Origin: Aspidiotus rigidus | Lineage: Eukaryota > Arthropoda > Insecta > Hemiptera > Diaspididae | Direction of reading: 5' to 3' | Length of the DNA stretch: 64,000 bases | Assembly (NCBI GenBank): GCA_035079385.1 | Contig: JAVHKY010000030.1 | Span: forward strand, 2,891,001 to 2,955,000 | The notes under the pieces: generated by a model | Database searches by the model: none | Told to the model about the DNA's origin: nothing | What the model saw: the letters and a program-made list of their open reading frames with translations, nothing else | Made by a program: the position numbers and the translations under genes | Part shown: piece after piece, positions 9,985 to 21,100 of the stretch | How positions within the stretch are numbered: position 1 is the stretch's first letter | How the letters are laid out: each line of letters starts with the position of its first letter

Positions 9985-11735
9985 TTTCGTGGCAATTTAC
10001 TCTCCCTTCTCCAGTCCTTCCTCCACGGCAGATCCATAACAGTTTGAATTCATAACCACTACACTTCCTTCCACTACATTCATAATGGTGTCCCCCAGGG
10101 AAAGGTTTGGAGTGTTCCTCTCTTCCTAATCGCTATAAATGGTCTAATAAACTGTGCCCCCTTTCCCCTCACAAAACGTCTTTTTGCTGACGACATCAGT
10201 GTCTGTCTCCCTTGCTTCCACAAATCTCAAAAGAGCAGCTTGTCTTGTCCAGCTCATCCTCAATAAGGTCTCTTCTCGGGGCCTCGGATCGTGGATTTCA
10301 ATTCTTAGGACCCTCCCACTCATCATACAGAACTTCCAGATCAGCCTCCAATCATCCACTAAATCTCACAGCCTTACCTTCAATTCCAAACACTCATATT
10401 CTAGACTCTTCACATTAAACTTCTAAAAGCCCTCAAATATCTACCCCACACGTGCACAGGTTGCAGTTGCAAGCTCCTCCTTCAACTATACAACTCACTA
10501 ATTTGTTCTCAACTGGACTATGGGTCCCCTATTTACAGACAGGCTAATAAATCCTCCCTAGAATCCCTACATACAATTCAATCCTCAGCACTACGTTTAG
10601 CTCTCGGTGCCTTACGGACTAGCCTCACGCTCAGCCTACGCGCTGAGGCAGGCTTTCCCCCTCTAAAATTCCGCTCATTATCGATTACAGCCAATTTCCT
10701 TGCGTCTACAGACCAGTTTCCCCATCTCCCTACCTCCCAACCCTCTCTCCTCCCCAAAAATTCTCTACTGCTCTCATTAGAATCTCATCTTGACCACCGT
10801 CTCGAATTTCAGCCCCTTCTCCCCATCTTCTCATCCACCCCTCTATGGATGTAAGAATGATGCGTCATTCTTATTTCCTTTATCTTTTTTTCTGCCTGTC
10901 TAATCACGACTTGTTGGTCAAATCGTTTTACTTGTTTGATATTTGGTTTTGTTTAGCTTTGATTGTTCGAACGCTCGGTCGTCGCCCGCATGTCGACACC
11001 GTGTAAATTTCACGAGTATTAAAATCTGTGTTTTTCTTCGTGCAATTTACGTGTCTTCTTCTTTAGGTCTCATAGCGACTTATATGGATATCCCCATCAC
11101 CTCTCATTCGCCTCGACCTGGCCAACCTACCAAAATCAGCCAATGTAATCTATATAAGACACATCAAAGACATAATTGTTAACGACTTCCCTTCCCACAA
11201 CCTGTGCTTTACAGATGGTTCCAAATCGGACCCCAAAACTGGCTACTCCTTCTCCATGAATGGTGAAATCTCACTTGAAAAACTCAATATATTCTGCCGA
11301 ACTATTCGCCATCTATACCTGCCTTACTCACCTCACTCTTCTCCCTCTCCCCTCTCTCTCCTCTCTCTAAGCCATGAAACACCCTTACTTTTCCAATCCT
11401 ATCGTACAACGCATTCTCATAGTACTGCACACCTTAACGCCTTCCCTGGATTCAATTGCTTTTCCCTGGATCCTTGGTCATATCGGTCTACCGGAACACG
11501 ACGCAGTGGACCTGGCGGCTAAGCAAGCCTTGCTTCTTCCCTCAATCACTGAACCAATTTCGACCATGAGTTCATTAAGGGCAAAACCACGTTCAAAAAT
11601 AATGTTAACTGGGAAAGCTGAGAACAACGTTCCTCCAATCGGCCAATCCTCCGCTTCGTCAATTACAAGCCTCGCTATAATGATTCACTCGGCAACAAGT
11701 CTCGGAGCGCCTAATCCGTAAGCAGATATACATCC
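9985..11735 (+). pseudogene. Non-LTR retrotransposon relic (I/Jockey-like RT plus RNase H)
   Basis: Plus-strand frames contain the RT blocks NGVPQGKVWSVPLFLIAING and LFADDIS (catalytic FADD at 10183-10194), then the post-RT segment QLDYGSPIYRQANKSS (about 10510-10550). An RNase H domain follows, with TDGSKSDPKTGYSF (about 11211-11255) and WILGHIGLPEHDAVDLAAK (about 11470-11525). Frames change several times and stops interrupt RT, so it is inactive. The stretch 10855-11090 between RT and RNase H does not resemble this family and may be a later insertion. RT followed by RNase H points to the I/Jockey-related clades. Confidence 0.8.
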
Positions 11736-12038
11736 TTGGCAATAATGAAAAAGTCTAGTAAATTTAATTGAAGATGAAACCAGCATGATACAGTATAATA
11801 TATTTCGTTTTCACAGAGGAAAGTATATAGGACAGTGAAAGCGTCACCTGCACAACAACTGATCAAATAATTTTTAAATTCGAAATTTCAAGTGATATCT
11901 CTCTAGTCAGTGCTATCGAAACTCGACTATTTTACAAAGAAACATCGTCTCATTAATCCGTTGAACAATTAAAATTACCAAATTCAAGTTGCACATTTAA
12001 TACAGTACCGTAGTACATGAATAAATTCATTTGTTAGA

Positions 12039-13117
12039 ATGATCGCGATACAAGCAAACCTGAATTTTTTTGGTACCATTCTCTTCATCGTTGCTCTACT
12101 TCAAAAAGAGACAGTCAAGAGCGACAATCCACAGACCTCAACAAATAATACACGAGTAGTGCCCAAAGTAGAGTCGATCACATTGAGTAAGACCATTACT
12201 ATTGTAATTTAATCGAAGTTTCTCATATCATTCTCATTGTTCCTATCATTATCCTCCCATTTTAATGCAGGTCCGATATCTATGCCTTACCGAGTAGATG
12301 AAACGCATTTACTGAATATGGATCTCAGTAAACGACGCGAATTGTGTGACCGGATGCACTCTGAGATAAGAGACCCAATCCCAAAAGACAAGAACTATTC
12401 CTATTTCGTTCCGGGAACGCATATGTTCAACTTTGATGGAGAAGATTGGCTTTCAGTGTATTGTCCCACAATTCCAGCATTTTTTATATTTCATGAACTT
12501 GTCTCCAATACTGAAATGTGGTATACCAGAACATTAAAACCTTCAATTGATCACTACAAATTTAATTTTGAGATAGCCGGTGACGTTTCGGAAGGTAGGT
12601 TAAAACTGCCTATATTTTCTTATCCCCTATTTAAGGATAACGGATCAAGAACAAAAATTCTCCATAAAGTATTGAAAAAGAAGGAATATTTTCCCCCTTG
12701 CTGGTTGTGTCAAGAAATTTGAAGATACTTATTTGAATTTGTTTATTTGTAGATTTTGGAAAGAAGATTGAGATACCCGTACTGCCTGAAAATGATCTCT
12801 ATACAATTGAAAAAGAGCAGCGCTGGTACCTTTGTAAGAAAGCTCGACAACTTATTCGATATAAGAGCGCTTGGGATAGTGGTGTCAGAGTTGGTCACCC
12901 AAAACCTCACAAATTTACATTTTTTAGTGGTCACAAAGAAGTTTATCACGCGTTTTCTTGCTCCACAGAGCCTTCAATTTTTTTGCATACTAGTCATTCA
13001 GGTCCCAGTAATGTACTCACAATAACATTGTTAGGCGATAGTCGTCAGTTGGAAAAGAATGAACGACCTTGGAAACCAACCAAAAAGAGAACTATAAAAG
13101 ATTTATCAACGTTATGA
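12039..13117 (+). CDS. Small secreted protein with two homologous one-exon modules, function unknown
   Basis: Three exons join cleanly: 12039-12186, 12271-12594 and 12753-13117, both introns phase 1, giving 278 aa. Exon 1 encodes a signal peptide (residues 1-28, hydrophobic NFFGTILFIVALL) and a polar linker. Exons 2 and 3 each encode a module of about 100 residues that align with each other. Module 1 has C75, a FNFDG turn at 102-106, C114 and an IFH motif at 122-124. Module 2 has C185, FTFFSG at 212-217, C227 and IFLH at 233-236. The shared cysteine pair (spacing 39 and 42) suggests one disulfide per module. I recognise no family. No frame damage is seen. The signal exon with a phase-1 donor followed by phase-1 modules resembles the architecture of the TPR genes downstream. 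An effector, venom-like or haemolymph protein are all possible; this is inference. Confidence 0.75.
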
Positions 13118-14216
13118 AACTATGAGTCAACTTGTGATGTCTTCGATCAAATTAAGATTGAAGCCCAAGGAAATGCCAGTCACGGGTTCAAAGTTTAAAA
13201 ACAGCTTCGACATGAAATATGCTACGACTAAATAATTTTAATAATTATGATCATACATTAGTAGTTGAGTTTGTATGATTGATGAACGCGCTAGTTTCTT
13301 AAACTCTTGGACTAACCTAAATTTCTCGAATGGGCCTGGATCTTACGGGCGAGAAGGGGAGCAAGGGGTCCACGGCTAATGCCTCACCACAACATCACAT
13401 CAACCATATTTTGTTTTTTTCTTCTTTTTTAAGGATACTGGATTTCTACCTTGATTTTATAATCTTCAATGCTTCTAGAAATTATTTGTCTGTTTTAATT
13501 CCATTCGGTTGGTCGATTGAATGACAAAATTGTGTTGATCGGTCACGTGACAAGAGCAAAAAGTACGTGTACGTTTAGTTTTTAGAATATTAGTCGTAAA
13601 TGGACGTGGTATAAATATAACCCCATTTATTTAACATATTAGTCATTAAGGAACAGTTCAACATTTGTTCAAAACATAGTAAAGCAAAGTGGGGTTGAGG
13701 AAGTAAGTTGGGTCATAAAGCGCCCAGGAAACAAATTCCCTAGCTTTGTATACATGGTACTATACCCTCCAGTCATTGCTTATTGTGCTCTCATACAATA
13801 TCTATGATGCAATAGAAGAGTCAGATTCTGAATTTTATGGAGTGCCACACGTTCACAGTAACGTCACGAACGGTTTGATAAATGTTTCATAGCTCATTAG
13901 GTGTTTCATACCTTCAAGTACAAATATTTGATGAATTTCTGTCATGTGATTACTTATGAGCAGAAATTGGGTTCCAGCTTGTATTATTTGTAATAATTGG
14001 AAATTCAGTTTTGGTTCCTTACTAACAATTATTTCTTTTCAAAATATTGAACGATTTCCATAATACTAATTTTTGTTAATACAGGAAAGAACGTGCAAAA
14101 AAATTGTTTACATTTGCAACAGAAGCATCAAGCACTAAGAGATTGATAGTTTACATCATTATCAGTGTTGTGACGTCAGCGAGAATAACTATATACTACG
14201 CAAAATGTTGCACATC
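13118..14216. other. Intergenic stretch without a recognised gene
   Basis: This holds the 3' flank of the two-module secreted gene and AT-rich DNA. A TATA-like GGTATAAATATAACC occurs near 13608, but I see no gene for it to drive. Confidence 0.4.
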
Positions 14217-15696
14217 CAGGGTTGCAAAAAAAAAAAACGGTCAGAAAACATATTTTTTTTTTTGCTAAAAACAGATTTTATGTTTAAAACTTGTTTTGAA
14301 TGATGGTTTTCTATTCCTTGTTTAAAACACACTTTAAACGTTTTAAACATTGTTCAAAACAGTTTTAAATCATTCAATTATTGTTTAGGACACATTTACA
14401 AAGTTTTAACTATTGTTTTGAACACATTTTGAATGTTTTAAGCATTGGTTTTGAACGTTGTTTAAAACAACGTTCTATTTTTTTTTATTTACTTTTTCAA
14501 TTCTAGAAAAATTATCAAATATTAATTTTTAGTGAAGAATAATAATGCATGTATGGAAAAAAACAAGGTTTTTATTGTTTTTCAAAGCATTGAAAAAAAC
14601 AAGTTTAAAACCAAAAAAATTAGATGCCATTGCAGGACTGTAAGAGTCCCATAGAGCCTGAAGTTTTTCCAAGTCCTGAAAATCATGACATGACAACTTG
14701 ATCGCGCTGCAATTTCAATGAAGCCGTTGTCTTTCAAAGTCCCCCTTCTACCATATATAGCTCGAAGGTTGAAATTTTTCCAAGTCCCCTTCCTATCATA
14801 CGAGTATGTGGCTAGAGGGTCGAAATTTTTCCATGTCCCTTTCCTATCATAGATAGCTCGAAGGTAGGAATTTTTCCAAGTCCCCTTTCTATCATATGGC
14901 TAGAGGGTCAAAATTTTTCCAAGTCCCGCTCCTATCATATTAGCTCGAGAGTCGAAATTTTTCAAGACCCCTCCCCTCTCCGTGACATCATCAACCCCGC
15001 TCGCGCTCGCGGACGAAAATTTCCTAAGAGTACCCCCAACAAAAGGGATAACGGGTTCCCCGCTAAAACACGTTTTAAACATATTTCCGTTTAAAACACA
15101 ATTTTGATTTTTTATGTGTTTTAAACATGTTTTAAACATCGTTTGCTTAAAACATTGCAGCCCTGTGCGCATCACGCTTGACGACACCGTGAACAAAAAG
15201 CAGGTTTGCGATGTTTTAAACAAACTATGTTTAAAACATGTGTAAAAAATGTTTAAGACACACAAAAAAATCAACATTGTCTTTTAAACGGAAATATGTT
15301 TAAGACGTGTTTTTTTTGTTTCAAACTTGTTTTTTTAAATACATTAAAAAATATTAAAAACCTCGTTTTCTTCCATATCTTAATTATTTTTCTTCACTAA
15401 AAATGAATAAATTTTTCCAGAGTTGAAAAAAAAAAAAAAAAAAAAAAAAACGTTGTTTCAAACAATGTTCAGAACCGATGTTCGAAACATTCAAAATATG
15501 AACGATAGTTAAAACTCCAAAAATATATCCCAATAACACTAATTAAATGATTTAAAACGGTTTTAAACAACGTTTGAAATATTTAAAACGTGTTGTAAAC
15601 AAGGAACTGAAAACCATCATTTAAAACATGTTTTAAACATAAAATCTATTTTAAACTGAAAAAAACATGTTTTCGTTTTCTTTTTCTTCAACCCTG
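14217..15696. mobile_element. 1.48 kb foldback element rich in TTTAAAC, hAT-like ends
   Basis: It starts CAGGGTTG and ends CAACCCTG. Arms of roughly 420 bp (14217-14640 and 15275-15696) are imperfect complements built of TTTAAAACATGTTTTAAAC-like words. The middle contains a GC-richer minisatellite block (14740-14980) and inner TTTAAAC arms (15065-15270). CAGGG ends suggest hAT, but the 8 bases on each side (TGCACATC, ACAAAGAG) do not match, so no target duplication is supported. A run of about 28 A lies near 15426. Confidence 0.65.
14740..14980. repeat. Minisatellite, about five copies of the TAGCTCGA-type unit
   Basis: Units of roughly 45-60 bp repeat the words TCCTATCATA, TAGCTCGA(A/G)GGTCGAAA and TTTTTCCAAGTCCC. 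The same unit recurs singly or in short arrays near 4741, 26220, 44461, 46190, 46455, 53465, 56050, 56100, 60285 and 61250-61450, so it is a genome-dispersed minisatellite, not a local slip. Confidence 0.7.
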
Positions 15697-15719
15697 ACAA
15701 AGAGGATTGAAAATCTGCG

Positions 15720-16060
15720 CCAGTTCAATGAACTAAGATCAGTCAGGCGGTACCAGTTGTGCAATGGGAATGGCACTACGTTTTTAATTTTTTCGAACGG
15801 GGTCCATTTTCTGGTAACCCTAAAATGCATTCCTTGACAGGCTCTTCGGAAAAAATAACGATCAGGAGAAAAGTGTCCATCCTAGGTATACCATAGGTAC
15901 TTTTCTCTTGACCGACATTTTTTATCCAAATTAACGATAGTATCTATATTTTTTGTACAAACTATCGGGACTATCGATAGTCTCGATAGTAACTTGGAAA
16001 CAATTTTGGGACTATCGATAGCATGAAACTATCGACTATTGCCCATCACTACCTACTACA
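15720..16060 (-). repeat. Dispersed ACTATCGATAGT repeat, copy 1 (inverted)
   Basis: This segment is the reverse complement of the repeats at 29036-29510 and 29820-30300. Shared blocks include CTTAATTCATTGAACTGGC, TTTCTCTTGATCG-like and GATGGGCAATAGTCGATAGT words. It carries two TATCGATA palindromes (near 15978 and 16014). Confidence 0.65.
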
Positions 16061-16985
16061 TACAGCGCAGCATAGTGTTCGTTGACGACCAAATTTATGG
16101 AACTAGCACGAGTGCGGGTGTTGTAACGCTACGCTGCGCCGCAGTGAAAAGTCATGGTTGTCCCTAGTTACATGCCAGTAGGCTTCAGGGGGCTGAGGCT
16201 GACGTGTAGATGCACTTGTATAGAAATTAGGAAATAACAAAAGGATTTAAAATAATCGATTTTACGTCAAATACAGTACATTTCGAAAAAAAAGTGAAGA
16301 GGACTTTATTTGAAGAATGAACATCTTTCTTTTTTTTGCGGTTACTGTCGTTAAAATTCGTCCACTCGTAATCCAACGACAATCATTTGAAAATGGAAAG
16401 TCGTGATAACGGACGAAGTGCGGTACCGTAACATTTTGTCGTACGCAACCTGAATCCTGTATCTTAGGAGGCTGATTGCAACGTTCACAGATTTAGTCTA
16501 TCGGCCTGCAACTAGAGAAGGCCATAGAAAAGTAGTGTACATGAGCCGATCGTGTGATGTACAGTGCTCGACATTCCTAACGGCGTGGCATGCGAGTATT
16601 GGGATGTTAACCTAAGTTACGTAAGTTGGTAGCCGTGTTTGAACATGTGGGGGATAATTTTAACGTACCATGCTTCACGATGCGGAATTTGCAATTTTCA
16701 AATACGATTTAAATTATTACAATTCGTATTGTCGAAAAATTATATCCTATAAATTGTTTAAATACTTCAAGAGAATCGATAACTGAAAGAAGCAATTCTA
16801 TTAATGAAGTATTGAGTCATCTACGACTAATTGAAAATCACGATTCTTATGGCCAAATACATTGAACGTAAAATCGTCACCCAGAAATTCAAGCGAGTGC
16901 GGCGAGAGAGGAAGGCGATTCTAGCGCTGCCAAACATAGGTTAACATCCCAATTACCCGGCTCATAAATGTCAATTGAAGTTAGG

Positions 16986-17249
16986 GAGCTTGAGCAGGTA
17001 AAATGGACATCCATTTTGTTTGTAACTTACTTCTTGGCCGATGGCTTCTCTACTGACTATATTTTTGGTAAGCAAACACTCGACGGCACGGTTAGTGGCT
17101 CGGTGTCAATTATGATGGAAAAATCACATGGAACCGCTAGCCATGCCGTCTGAGTTTTTGTTTACTGGAAATACAGTCTGTAGAGAAGCCGTCAGCTAAA
17201 AAGTAAGTTACAAACAAAATGGTTGTCCATTTTACCCGGTCTCGAGCTC
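16986..17249. mobile_element. 264-bp MITE-like inverted-repeat element
   Basis: Arms of about 80 bp pair imperfectly: GGTAAAATGGACATCC and TTGTTTGTAACTTACTT on the left recur inverted on the right (AAGTAAGTTACAAACAA, GTCCATTTTACC), as do CTTCTCTAC and GTAGAGAAG. Outer ends are GAGCTTGAG and CTCGAGCTC. The open frame across the left arm is not evidence of a gene. Confidence 0.65.
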
Positions 17250-18070
17250 ACGCTCGAGCTCTTTAATGAAGCTGGGGCAGTATAGTTTCACACGAATAAA
17301 CCGATTGGAACTAAGAGTGACCAGCGGAAGGTTCGAACGACGCCACAGCATTGCGCAAAGCAACATTAATGACCTCTTACGCTGTTGCAGCGTAGTTAGT
17401 TCGGACCGTAGTTCGTACCCGCCGCTAGTAGGTTTGATGTTTAGGTCCGGTTTAACCGCGTGAAACTGTACTGCCCTAATGAAGCTATGCTCTTGGGGCT
17501 GCTGTGAGATTCATTTATTAGTGAAGCTAGTAGACTTGTATATTATTTTTAGGTTTGATAGTCTCTAATATCTGAGGTCAATTTCGATGAAACTGAAAAA
17601 ATACAGTCGCGTACCTTTGTTTGAAAAAAACAAAATTGGCAATCGTTTTATCGAAGTTCTCGTACTTCTCACACTTTGTAGAGGCAAGATCAAGTTCCCA
17701 TTTGGTTTTTTTTCTTCCTATATTTGACATCAACGTAATGATATTGAATATTGTATTCCAAGAATTCATGACTTTAGAATTTCCTTTCATTTATTAACAG
17801 TTAAACTCAACGACGAAATTAATTGTAGGGACTACAATTTATACCATCGTGAAATCTAATAATAAATAATTCACATTCAGCACATCTGAAAGAATCTAAA
17901 CAGTCGAAAAACCTGCTGTGCAAAGTAAATTTCAATATTGTCAATAGACGAAGTCGTAGGGAATTGAAACCATCCTTCATGCTCTCGAATACATGCATGA
18001 ATAATCCATAATTTTTCTCATCTTTGAGACTTTGAGAGTGGCAAAGTGCATTAATTGAATCATCCGCAAA
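17250..18070. other. Upstream region of TPR gene 1
   Basis: No gene or transposon is recognised. It would contain the promoter of the gene starting at 18071, but I see no convincing TATA/initiator pair. Confidence 0.35.
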
Positions 18071-18188
18071 ATGACATTCACCTTACCTGATTACATTCTA
18101 ATTCTTGGTTTAGTGAACATCAGCCATTTTTCTATTGGGAAAATGAAAAAGCAAATCAACTTAGTAGACGAAGGAAATTTCTTCTTAA
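18071..18188 (+). CDS. TPR gene 1, first exon: signal-peptide-like leader
   Basis: ATG at 18071 opens a 39-codon frame whose residues 8-22 are hydrophobic (YILILGLVNISHFSI), followed by a charged stretch. It ends at a strong gtaagt donor in phase 1, exactly the phase needed by the acceptor at 18611. An acidic residue at position 7 makes the signal peptide less than ideal, so a short membrane anchor or an unrelated first exon remains possible. Confidence 0.6.
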
Positions 18189-21100
18189 GTAAGTTTTGAT
18201 AGGCCTATACTCCCACAAATAGTCCAGAACTATTTTGAATTTTTACTTTATATTTCCTGCCTCACTTATGTTTCAAGACTGAATAAGAGTTCTTAATTTT
18301 TTTTTTAAAGTTTTTTCCAGATGATTTCTTGAAGTAAAACTGTTTTCCTCGTTTTTTTTTTCGATTAGAGAGAATTAAGAATGTTTTGTTTGAAATAAAT
18401 TTTTCTTAGGAGACAATTAAGACTCTAGAAAAGTTGAATCTTTACATTTTTAGCACAACATTAGTTAAAGATTATACTTTCTCTACCCAATAATAAAAGT
18501 AATTGACTTTAAAAAGAATAAACGCCCAATTTTTTATTTTTTCAAAAATGACAGATTGATGTGAGTCAATCTCATTATGCTAAGATCAGTATTTGTTGGT
18601 TGAATTCCAGATAATCCATTTTCTCCCGCTCAAAAACTGGTGAATTACGGAATACGTTTAATGAAAATGGAGGAATATAAAAATGCACTTCGATATTTTA
18701 GCAAAGCAATTGTAAGAATTCTTGAATAAGAGATGATGTAACGTAATATCCAGCCTGTAAAATGGCACTCAATCATTTAATTACAGGGATGAAGGTGTAT
18801 AAAGACCTCCTCAATAATTCCCTCTGTACACCCAAGAAAGATATTTCTGTATTTATTGCATTTCTTGTCAGTAGATGTAGCGTCGAAAGCTCTCGTTAGA
18901 ATTACGATACCACCACCAGAGAGGAAGCACAAGAAATGCTTCTGACTGAAATTCGTAGACGGCGAGGTGGTAAGGTTTCCCACCAAAACAGGTTCCCATA
19001 ATTTTTGGCCACAGAAATGATAATTTTGGAAACGCATCAATGTCCGAGATATTTTGTTTCCAAATTTTCCAATGACAATCTGTAATAATACAGCTTTTTT
19101 TTCTAGGAAAAGAAACCTACTGACGCGTCATATCGTAGACTACGAGGAAATTGTTATTCAAAACTTGGCAACTTAAAAAAGGCGTTATCCGATTTTGAAA
19201 AAGCAATAAGGATCGCAATAGCGTCTGAAGATAAATTAGGTATAGAATTTAATTCGTATGCAAACGTCTTGAAGCTAATTGGCACGTGGTACGCCATAAT
19301 CAAAGAAGACCATTTTGGCAAGGCTAGGTATGTAATACTGATGGCTGCCAAAACGTTCATCTTACATCTTGCCATCTCACTACCTTTCCTCCCTCTTGGC
19401 TTTACGACATCCACATCCATAAAATCTCATCATTCAAGGCATTCACGTCATTTTCCATAACCCATCAACATTAACCGTTGTTTGGATACCACGATGCATC
19501 GGTCACTCTAAATATTAGAAAATTGATGGTGCGGAAAAGAACTCCACTCGTTTACCCGAAATTACCGACTCCACATTCCCTCTAATACAAGTCTCTCTGA
19601 ATCACAAGTCGAAAAATCAGCCCTGCAACATACCTATCTAGGACAATTAAAGGTAAACCTACTTCTTGGTCGAAACTCGTACGCACAAAAAAGTCATTCT
19701 CTTCGGTCTTAGTATTGACCACACCAGACTCGTCTATTTTCATGGGTCTCCATGTACACATATTTCCTTCAGGCACTACTGTCAAGGAAATAATTCAATA
19801 GTTCAGTTCAACATTCTTCTTCATATCATGTCCTCTAATGCCAATTTGTCCTCCCACAAAAATCCTTTTCCTGGGCCGTACCTGGCGAATGCTCAGGGCG
19901 GCAAATGGATGACAAAATTTAAAACTTGTGCCTAATTGAAACAAGAAAAAAGACAAAAATACAAGGAAGAGAAATTTATAAACGAACCTGAAGATTTCAA
20001 AGAGATATGGAAGGAAGAGAAAATATGACAAAAAAATCTTCTCGGACAGATCAGGTTCAAACTCACGACTTTTTCTTCTGTTTTTAACGAATGCGATGAG
20101 CTGAAAACGAATTGGAAGAATGGGTGCTTGCCCAGGCACATACATAACATAATGCAAGCCACCTAAAATATTATTTCTTCACGACCAAGATTTCCTTTCT
20201 GTCGATTGTTACGTCAATGCTACTGAAATCGATGTACAGATTATTTGTGAATAGCCTAATTGATAAGCTTTAAGTAGCATCCACAGAAAATCAACTTATA
20301 GGCTCTACCATGTGTCACTTTAAATGTTGTCTGTCTTAGAAACACTCATATTGGATGATTCTGAATTGGTGAAGCTAGGAGGAAAATTTTCATCCGCCTT
20401 CGATTTTAAAGAAGCAATTTGGTGTTACACTGAAGCGATTGTGAGTAAAATACCTCTCATTAAGATTACATTGTGATAGGATTTCAAGAGAAAAATAATA
20501 TACATACGTAATACATACTTCGACATTCATTTTTTTTTTTTTAGGCCTGATTTTCAGCCAATTCAGGACAGTGTAACTTTTTGGTTGATTCTGTTTCAGA
20601 AAAAAAAACCGAAGGAGGTAGCGTACTACAAATTACGAGGACACTGTTACTCAGCTAAGGGAGATTTGGATATGGCGCTTTTTGATTTTAAAAGAGCATT
20701 ATCAATAGCTCAGAATTTTGCGACAGAAGGTAAATGTCATCATCATTTATTAAGCGATTCTATTCAGAGTGTTGCCACAATTATGCACCATTAGATGAGC
20801 CATAAATTTCTTTCAATGAGATACGAATCTTTCCCTTGAATACCACGCCCACATTTGGCGTAGGGTACATCGTGAAGAGGCAGTCAACATCTTACATTCA
20901 TTAGACACTGGTCAGTTGTCAATTGTATTACAATCGCGGCGTACGACGTAGGTATCAGCAACGTCCATCACGATCGTAGCCCACAATATATGTAGCGCCT
21001 CCTGTCCTCCTTGGTAGAGTAGGTGCGGGTTGCGTATGCATTAATTTTGGTTCCTTCAATACCGGAATCGACCCTTTCGGGTATAACTTCAGTGTTGGAA

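Noticed and set aside
11256..11522. Open frames near 11.26-11.72 kb as host genes
   Set aside because: They contain RNase H motifs and belong to the non-LTR relic.
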